Assembly (NCBI GenBank): GCA_023101885.1
Contig: JALPQD010000358.1
Coordinates: forward strand, 992,001 to 1,056,000
DNA from: Typhlomys cinereus
Taxonomy: Eukaryota; Chordata; Mammalia; Rodentia; Platacanthomyidae
Direction: 5' to 3'
Length of the DNA stretch: 64,000 nt
A program made the position numbers and the translations under genes. Positions 57,100 through 64,000 of the stretch are shown here, piece after piece (positions within the stretch are counted from its first letter, which is position 1; each line of letters starts with the position of its first letter). A model generated the notes under the pieces. The model did not search any database, was not told the DNA's origin, and was given only the letters and a program-made list of their open reading frames with translations.

Positions 57100-57622
57100 A
57101 ACAAAGACAACAAATGACTTCCCTCTTCCTCAGGAGAAAGCTAAGCGTTGGAAGTCTGCAGTTGAGCTCTGGGACTGAGCACCTGCAGTCCCCCAAGGCT
57201 GGTGCGGTGTGGCACTACTGATTCAGGGAGGCCCTAGCCTAGCTCCCAAATTCAGGACAAGCCTGGACGTACAGTCACGTCCTGGACATGTCTCAGCAGA
57301 GGACCATGCAGGCAGAGGGATGACAACCAATGGGAAGTGGCTGTCTAACCTGCCCCTGCAATGGACACCTAGTAAACAGTTAAATGACTGGTGGCTGCCC
57401 CCCCCAGGGGGGATGGTATAACCTGATTGGACCCTGACCCTGTATAAGCCCAAACACCCTTAATGACTGAATCTGCGACATCTTGTCCACTGCTGCTTCT
57501 CACCTGATTCCCAGGGTCTGGTGGTGACCCCATCACTGGCTTGCCCACTTACCTCTAGCCCTGAGGCTCCACTGATTCCCCCTCTTCCTCTCCAGCTGGC
57601 CTGACGGGGAATATGGCAACAA
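57100..57622 (+). mobile_element. Class-II-type ERV 5' LTR (5' end uncertain)
   Basis: The region ends GGGGAATATGGCAACA just before a primer-binding-site-like sequence and a betaretrovirus-like leader and gag. A TATA-like CCCTGTATAAGCCC lies at about 57438-57451. The U3 start was not resolved, so the left boundary is approximate. Confidence 0.5.
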
Positions 57623-57623
57623 T

Positions 57624-57641
57624 TGGTGCTCCAACATAGGG
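57624..57641 (+). promoter_or_regulatory. Putative retroviral primer-binding site (tRNA-Lys-like, imperfect)
   Basis: TGGTGCTCCAACATAGGG lies 1-2 nt after the LTR end, complementary with mismatches (mostly C-to-T type) and one extra base to the 3' end of a lysine tRNA, as used by class-II retroviruses. Confidence 0.45.
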
Positions 57642-58035
57642 CTGCCTTCGGTGTAGACGAGACACCCACTTCGGTAAAGTTTGGTGAGCGACCCCTTTGG
57701 CTTTGTGTTCCATGTGCTTACGGAACCTGAAGATGAGCAGGTGGCCCTCTTCTCTTCCCCCTTCCCTGATTGTCCTTAGGAACACAGTTGCTTGCTTGAT
57801 TTGCTGATGATCAAGGAGCCCCAATCGCTCGTTTGATTTCCCCATGAGCAAAAAGCCACTCTAAATCAAGGCTTTTCCTGGGGAGTTCACATGAAAAATT
57901 GGTCCCCTCAGAACTCAGAGCCCAGGCTCAATTACATTGAATTGACCTGACTCCACTAAGCATAAGACATTTGGGTCTAATACATTCCTTGTCCCTTTTG
58001 CGCCTCTTTTGGTCTCATCTCTATTCTTTAGAAAA

Positions 58036-58239
58036 ATGGGCAACTTCCCCTCACACTACAAGGAGCTCCAGATACGTGTCTTAAAATCTCTCCTAGAGAC
58101 TAGAGGCCTGGAGGTTAAGGCTGATGGCCTAAAGGAATTCTGGAATGAGGCTGCGGTTTTAGCACTTTGGATCCCCCAGAGAATATGTAGGAACCGGACT
58201 ATGGATAAGAATGCTTTCCTTGCTAGATGTTTTTCATAA
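58036..58239 (+). pseudogene. Class-II (betaretrovirus-like) ERV gag matrix fragment
   Basis: After a leader of about 400 nt, an ATG at 58036 opens 67 codons starting MGN. Gly2 is positioned for N-myristoylation, and the next 40 residues form the basic/hydrophobic helix pattern of betaretroviral matrix (LKSLLETRGLEV near residues 15-26, a Trp-Ile-Pro segment near residue 47). The frame ends in a stop after residue 67 and the rest of gag is absent, so it is a truncated relic. LTR end, primer-binding site, leader and gag occur in correct provirus order. Confidence 0.6.
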
Positions 58240-58494
58240 TTAAGCTAAGCTGCCGGACTTAACTAAAATAAGGATTTGTTTTAAATAAGGTTTTCCTAAA
58301 TGCTAATCCACCTTTGATAAAACTTTCAAGGGTAATTTTAAGATAGTTGCTGGTAAATTGTACAGTTGCCAGTAAAATGTTGTTCATGTGCTTGTATTAT
58401 ATGTTCTGTGAGTACATGTTGTGTGTCTTATGTCTATGGCCATTCAATTTTTTTTCATTTCTGTTGCAAGCTGATATAAAAATTCTGGCATGTC

Positions 58495-58707
58495 GAGCGG
58501 AAGCGGGAGCGGCCTGCGCTTCTGGTCCTGGTAGGGCGGAGCCTGTGAATCCCGGGGCAGAAGGAGGTGGAGGCGTCCATGGTGGTTCGCGAATTCGTCC
58601 GTGGTTCTACACACATACAGACACACACACACAGACACACGCGCGCACATACACACGCATATGCACACAGTTGAATAAATGATAATAATAATAAAAAAAA
58701 ATTAAAA
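58495..58707 (+). mobile_element. 5'-truncated B2-type SINE with target-site duplication
   Basis: The copy begins at GAGCGGAAGCGGGAGCGGCC, in the body, so the tRNA-like head with A and B boxes is missing. Flanks AAAAATTCTGGCATGTC at 58478-58494 and 58708-58724 show it inserted in this truncated form. Confidence 0.88.
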
Positions 58708-59971
58708 AAAAATTCTGGCATGTCATTTTTAAATACATGTATGCATACTTAAAAATGATAACAAATAATTTTAATAACATCTAAGGCCTTAATTAGTTAT
58801 GTTTTATATTGATCACAATTGTTTTTCTGATAGATTATAAGTTTTCTTTCATGAAAGATTATCTTGCTTGATTTTGATCTTTAATAGGACTACAAATGAA
58901 AGTGCCATTGTGATCTTAAAGGTTTTTCCATGTGTTCCAAAAATAACAAAGCCACTATGATATTGCTTGATCGAACTTGCTCATTCCTCTGACTTCTTTT
59001 ATAGAATTTTATCCCATCAAATCTAGCAACCAGGAAAATGTAATTGTCTTCTAAAAGAGTCATTGGAATTTCTCCTTCTCCCTTTCTTGGGGACAAATCT
59101 ACTTTCTAATTCCATGTTCCCATGTATACTCCTACTAAGGTGGAATAGGAATTTCAAGCCTCCACCTTAGCCAGACCCAAAAAGATCAATGTAATCTGGA
59201 TCTAGAGTAGTCTGTTTTCAGGAGATTCTAAGTGCATTTGGGTCAACTCAGGTTCATGTTTCCTTTTTCTTGCAAGATTTTGGCCTAAGTTACTTAGAGT
59301 TTCTCTGAGGATCCACCTGCCTAAGGGAATAGATAAAATACTAGTAGGCATGCCCAAGCTGACAAACGTGAAATTCCCTTCACTGCAGGCAAAGAAAAAA
59401 AATGCTTTAACTGTGTCCTGAGCACTGTTCTTCCTGACCAGTAAGAGGAGAGTCCAGGATGGCCATATGCCTCCTGCTTGCCAATATTAATGGCACCTGG
59501 AATGTTTCAAAGTATCCTTTAACATATCAAAATTAAGACTAAAGTTCAAATTATTACTGCTGTGTCCTTCAGCAAACAATTATGAGACAGGATACCTGCT
59601 TTCTTTTCACCCGTAAATTTAGTAACTTGGTTAACTTTTGGAGTTGCCCTTTTAATGCTAATTGTCCTATTTAGATGCAAATGGAAGCAGTAAAGTCTCA
59701 GCATTTACAACACAAGCAAATGAATGCTGGCTTTTCACTTAGATCTGAGGAGCGTTCCTACCCTAAAGATGAGATAATGCTTAGAAACCTATAGAACATT
59801 CCATGTGAGGAAATAATGTGCCCCACATGTGTCATCTTAAAAAGACGTGTCACTTTGCTTTTCAAAACCCAAAAAGGAGGACTAATTTAGATTGTTCTAT
59901 ACAAAGAATCATACAGTTCACATTTTTTTTTTTTTACAGGTTTTAAAAATGTGATCTTGGGAACTTACAAT

Positions 59972-60474
59972 TGAAAGACCCCCCAGTCTTTCACTCAGGA
60001 ATGAATCCGCCTGAGAGAGACACCAAGACCCTTCTTGCTGCCAAAGCAAGAGGCTTTATTTAATGACGTGGATGTGTTGGGCAGCTCCAGCAACCTCTCA
60101 CACAGGAGAGAGTGAAGTGGCCCCAAGCAACTTGGGCAAAGGGTTTTAAAGGGGTCTTAGGGTGGGGGTCGCTTAGCTGGGGAATTAGTCATTGGTCGGC
60201 AAGAGCTTGGGTGGAGTTGGCTCTTAGTGATGGGCCCAGTCCACCTGCTTAACCACAGGCTGTTCCTTCTGGGTGACAATTATTAAGGAATTCCCCTTTG
60301 TGCAAACTCGTTTTTTCCAGAACTGAAAGGCTTGAGGTCTGAAGGGGTGGGGAAATATCTGCAAGTAGCTCAAGGCTGTTCATAGTTTTGAGCAATGGCT
60401 GTGGCTGAAGAGCTGTACTACAGGCATGCTCGGGTCTGCCTTGTGGATTTTTCCTCTAGGGTGAGGGTCTCTCA
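59972..60474 (-). mobile_element. Solo class-I ERV LTR, antisense, with 4-bp target-site duplication
   Basis: The plus strand begins TGAAAGACCCCCCAGTCTTT and ends GAGGGTCTCTCA, giving TG...CA ends with short inverted repeats. CAAT flanks both sides (59968-59971 and 60475-60478). On the minus strand AATAAAGCCTCTTGCTTTGG followed by a GGGTCTTTCA end is typical of gammaretrovirus-like R/U5. No internal sequence remains, so LTR-LTR recombination is inferred. Confidence 0.88.
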
Positions 60475-61060
60475 CAATAGCCAGAGGAGAAAGGTCTCTA
60501 TGTAAATTACTTACTTAGAGCTCTTGGCTTTTATACCAAAGGTAGTGCCTGTTTCAGGCAAGATAACAGGTAGATCTTTTAGATTTAATTTATTTGTTTT
60601 GCCTCTTTTAGATGGACCTTAAAGTAGTAAAACCATCCATTAATTTCATAGACCATCCCAGCATTTCATAGATAAGTCATTAGACTGCTCTTACTTCCTT
60701 CATCCCAACTCAGCAGGAAAGTAAGGGCAATCATCAAACCTCATCCTTGAGCAGTCTGGGTCCTGAGAAAGTTAAGGGGTGCAATAAGCAGGTCTAGAAT
60801 AGTCCATGCTGGGACAGTCTCTAAGGTCTTTGAAGGTCTTTGACATCCTTGAAGGTCATCCCCCACTGCTGGAAACACCCTAAGGGAACATTCTTGCTGA
60901 GGAACTGACTTGAATCCTCCCAGAGATAAGATAGCCAACTTCCCTATGTAGGGATTATGGGGATAAACTCTCCATATTCAACAAACAACTTGATCTCTAG
61001 TTTCACCTGGGTCTAAGGGCAACCTGGTTGGACCCAATGGGAGTTAACCAAAGAGAAAAA

Positions 61061-61348
61061 GCCAGTTTCCCTGGGCTTGGCTAGGTATACAGATATACCT
61101 GGTCCTGGCAGCCATCATTGGTGCCTTAACCCCTAATGGCCCTCTAGTGCTATGAGTCCATTTTTAGTTCCATGCCTGTTTCTCATGGATTCCATGAGTG
61201 TTTTTTCTAGCTGCCACTTTTCATAGGTTAGTTAATAATTTTTTGAGGTAGTTCAATAATTCTTAAAAGACAACTTTTTGAAGATAACCTACAGATATTG
61301 GGGATTTTCTTGCAACAGAAGTTAGAAGGTTAAAAACATTAATGGGCC
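61061..61348. other. Boundary between ERV arm and L1 promoter, nothing recognised
   Basis: AT-rich; no gene seen. Confidence 0.35.
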
Positions 61349-61925
61349 TCCCTCCAGTCCGCCTGGGACAGGACTCGCTCCCCATCCCAGGTAAGTTCCC
61401 CCAGCATCCAGGTTGCCACTTGGGCAACACCCAGACTGCCTTCGGCTTATGTGGGCCATGCCTCAGGCCCAGCCCCTCTGTCCTTCCCTCCTGTCTGCCT
61501 GGGACAGGACTCACTCTCCATCCCAGGTAAGTTCTCCCAGCACCCAGGTCACTGCTTGTCCCAGCTCCTCCCACCAGCCAGCCTGAGCAACACCCAGACT
61601 GCCTTGGACTTGCGTGGGCCATGTCCCACGTCCCAGCCCCTATGTTCCTCCCTCCTGTCCGCCTGGGACAGAACTTGCTCATGGTCCTCCATCCCAGGTA
61701 AGCTCTGCCAGTACCCAGGGCGCTGTTCATCCCAGCTCCTCCCACCAGCCAGCCCAAGCAACACCCAGGTTGTCTTGGGTTTGCGTGGGCCACGTCCCAG
61801 GTCCCAGCCCCTCTGTCCCTCCTGGCCACCCACCTGGGACAGGGCTTGCTCCCAGTCGTCCATTCCAGCCCCTCTGCCCATCCGGCCCACTCGGGACCCT
61901 TGCTTGGGATACAGGGAGGACACAC
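61349..61925 (+). promoter_or_regulatory. L1 5' UTR tandem monomer array (about 3.5 units)
   Basis: A sharply GC-rich block in an AT-rich setting. The motif GCCTGGGACA recurs at 61361, 61497 and 61661, and as ACCTGGGACA at 61832, giving units of 136, 164 and 171 bp. Each full unit contains CCATCCCAGGTAAG, then a CCAG run, AGCAACACCCAG and GTGGGCCA. It leads directly into L1 5' UTR and ORF1. Tandem GC-rich monomers at the 5' end are known promoters of rodent L1s. Both strands are open over long stretches only because of composition. Confidence 0.8.
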
Positions 61926-62433
61926 TGTTACTCAGAATTCAACAGAGTCCAAAGAAAACTCAAGCAAAGCTCTAGGGTACAAACACCATAAATCTGAAGT
62001 CCTCTAAAATCATCCTATCACATGGGAGAGATTCTTCACATCCAGCCCAAAGATAAGTAAACCTCTTTTTTTTTTTTTTTTAAACCATACTGCTCCTTTC
62101 TAGTATTAATCACTGCAGATTAACTTTTCCATACAGCCACCCCCAAAATATATACAACTCCAGGGATTACACCACTCACCCTCACATATCATTAAGGTAC
62201 TAAATCGTAAAAGTACACTACCATACTAATATTCACCCCCTGTCTACTTAACCTGACTTAACTGATGTACTAACAGCTTAATAGCCTCATCTAGGAAATA
62301 ATACTAACAACATACAAATGTATCCAACTCCAAGGCAAGCACTAGTAATAACTGCCTGAGAATAGTAATACCAACAAAATCAGTCCAGCCAAAAACACAC
62401 AGAAACTGAAAGGTCTTAAGAGACAAAACAAGA

Positions 62434-63490
62434 ATGCCCAAGTCAAAGCACAGATCCATGAGAAACAAAATCCAAGAAGACAAATCTCCCACAGAAAGAA
62501 TTAACCCCATAATGATGAATTCCAACCAGAACAAATTCACAGATAATAGCCAAGAAAGCCAGACCCAAGATAACAACTTTCAAAGCATGATCATTACCAT
62601 GATTAATACTATGAAAGAGGAAATCTGGGAGGAGTTAACCAATCCCACAACCACTTTGAACAGGAACACAACAGACACTTTGAGAAGTTAAGAAAAACAG
62701 TTCAAGAAACAAAAATAGATATACAGCAGTTAAAACAGTCTCAAGCAGAGTTTAAAATTGAACTAAAAGACAAGTTATCTTCAACCCAAAACTCAACAGA
62801 GAGTCTTACAGGTAGAACTAATGAAGCAGAAAATAGAATTTCAGATCTTGAAGACAAAGTGGGAGAATTAACCAACTCAATGGAAGAGGTTGTTAAAGGC
62901 AAAAAGATATTTGAGAGGAATATTCAAGAGATATGGGACACCCTGAAGAAGCCTAACATGCACATTCATGGAATACCAAAGCAAGAATCCCAAAATACCA
63001 CACCTAAGGAACTTTTTCAAATTATCATCAAGGAAAACTTCCCTCAACTAAGAATGAGAGGCCCATTCAAATACAAAAGGCATTCTGCACCCCAAACAAA
63101 TATGACCAAAATAGAAAATTGCCATGGCAAATAATACTCAAAACACTCCACATTCAAGACAAAGAAAAGGTGCTGAGAACTTCAAGAGAAAAAAAAGCAA
63201 GTCACTTTTAAAGGTAAACCTATTAAAATAACAAATAACTTCTTAATGGAAACAGTAAAAGCAAAAAGAGCTTGGAGAGACATACTTCAAGTATTAAATG
63301 AGCAAAAATTTCAACCCAGGCTGATATACCTGGCAAAACTATCCATCATGATTGAGGTAGAAAGATAAGTTTTCCAGCACAAGGACAACTTGAAGGCATA
63401 CATGTCTACCAAACCAGGTCTTCAAAAAATGCTAGAAATGATACTCAAGATTGAAATAAAAACAAGCGTATCCAGGAGGACAGAAGTATA
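62434..63490 (+). pseudogene. L1 ORF1 (RNA-binding chaperone), frameshifted
   Basis: The ATG at 62434 begins MPKSKHRSMRNKIQEDKSPT. The frame shifts near 62660 but continues as a coiled coil with heptads (QETKIDIQQLKQSQAEF, then ELKDKLSSTQNSTESL), then the RRM region (NIQEIWDTLKKPNMHIHGIP at about 62900-62975) and the C-terminal domain up to about 63480. The protein would normally form trimers that coat L1 RNA. At least three frame breaks or stops make it non-functional. Confidence 0.85.
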
Positions 63491-63548
63491 GTAACACCAA
63501 AACCTAAAAGTCAAATAATACACTTACAAAAGCCACTAAACACAAAAA

Positions 63549-64000
63549 ATGTCCAGAATTAAAAATAATTTCTCCATTATAACATTAAATGTCAATGGAA
63601 TTAACTCACTGATCAAGAGACAGAGATTAAAAACTTGGATTAAAAACCACAACCCATCAATCTGCTGCCTTCAGGAAATTCATCTCACCACAAAAGATAG
63701 GCACATCCTAAAAATAAAAGGCTGGTTCAAAATTCTGCAAGCTAGTGGAATCAGGAAACAGGAAAGGATAGCCATTATGCTATCAGACAAAGTGGACTTC
63801 AAACCAAAAAAAATCATAAGAGACACAGATGGATACTACATTTTATCGCAGATACAATTAACCAGAGAGACTTCACAATACTGAATATATATGCACCCAA
63901 TACAGGCCCCTCCACATTCATTAAACAAACCCTACAGCATCTAAAGTGAGAGATCAACCCCCAAACGATAATTCTTGGGGATTTCAACACTGTCCTCTCA
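63549..64000 (+). pseudogene. L1 ORF2 endonuclease domain, N-terminal part, frameshifted
   Basis: Begins MSRIKNNFSIITLNVNGINS, with the Asn of LNVNGI and the Glu of CLQEIH as expected for the apurinic/apyrimidinic-type endonuclease, then SDKVDFKPKKI. A frameshift near 63875 precedes NIYAPNTGPSTFIKQTLQHL and IILGDFNTVLS (the conserved Asp/Asn motif). A stop follows QHLK. The RT lies outside the window. Confidence 0.85.

Larger units (their letters stand above)
58380..61060 (+). mobile_element. Retroelement-like internal sequence, sense; right arm of the inverted repeat
   Basis: Reverse-complement partner of 53355-56400, diverged, interrupted by a truncated SINE (58495-58707) and a solo LTR (59972-60474). 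No coding frame recognised. Homology to the left arm fades near 61060. Confidence 0.6.
61926..64000 (+). mobile_element. L1, sense, 5' part (continues beyond window)
   Basis: 5' UTR (61926-62433), ORF1 remains (62434-63490) and ORF2 start (63549 on), in the same order as the antisense L1s here. Together with the monomer array it is a 5'-complete copy, though decayed. Confidence 0.88.

Noticed and set aside
61263..61991. Several long overlapping frames on both strands (up to 220 codons, Gly/Trp- or Pro/Ser-rich repeats)
   Set aside because: They arise from the GC-rich tandem L1 monomers; all frames on both strands are open because stop codons are rare there.

Overview
The window is nuclear DNA from a mammal, almost certainly a rodent. 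It is AT-rich, intron-like and dominated by LINE-1 copies, endogenous-retrovirus fragments, and at least a dozen SINEs with a B2-type tRNA-like head (GGGGCTGGAGAGATGGCTCAGGGGTTAAG-like start, GT/CA-rich 3' part, AATAAA-containing tail). The SINE bodies differ from mouse and rat B2. This points to another myodont rodent such as a jerboa or a spalacid, but the species is inference.

The one clearly functional host gene is the 3' end of an ADAM-family gene on the + strand. Six exons splice in frame: 1-88 (partial), 2206-2289, 3211-3319, 18532-18685, 20956-21032 and 32366-32382, with a poly(A) signal at 32514. They encode the end of the cysteine-rich domain, the EGF-like module, the transmembrane helix and a short basic/serine-rich tail. 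The architecture fits the sperm/testis ADAMs (ADAM2/3/5/18/32 group); the exact orthologue cannot be named. One intron uses a GC donor.

Layout: 1-32.5 kb holds the ADAM exons. Its introns contain old and young SINEs, rearranged class-I ERV pieces (integrase, gag, RT, env, LTR), a full-length SERP1/RAMP4 processed pseudogene inside an old L1, and a near full-length L1 (21.1-29.1 kb) with another L1 nested in it. A well-formed but unidentified exon-like segment lies on the minus strand at 29.57-29.73 kb. 32.7-38.9 kb is a near full-length L1 with a 15-bp target-site duplication. 39-41.5 kb has local duplications. 42.3-46.4 kb is an internally deleted L1. 47.5-61.3 kb is a cluster of LTR elements: several LTRs, a class-II gag leader, and two diverged copies of one retroelement-like sequence in inverted orientation. 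61.35-64 kb is the 5' end of a + strand L1 with a tandem monomer promoter, decayed ORF1 and the start of ORF2, running off the window.

No bacterial-type operons, CRISPR arrays, rRNA or stand-alone tRNA genes were seen. Intervals with no recognised content are stated as such.
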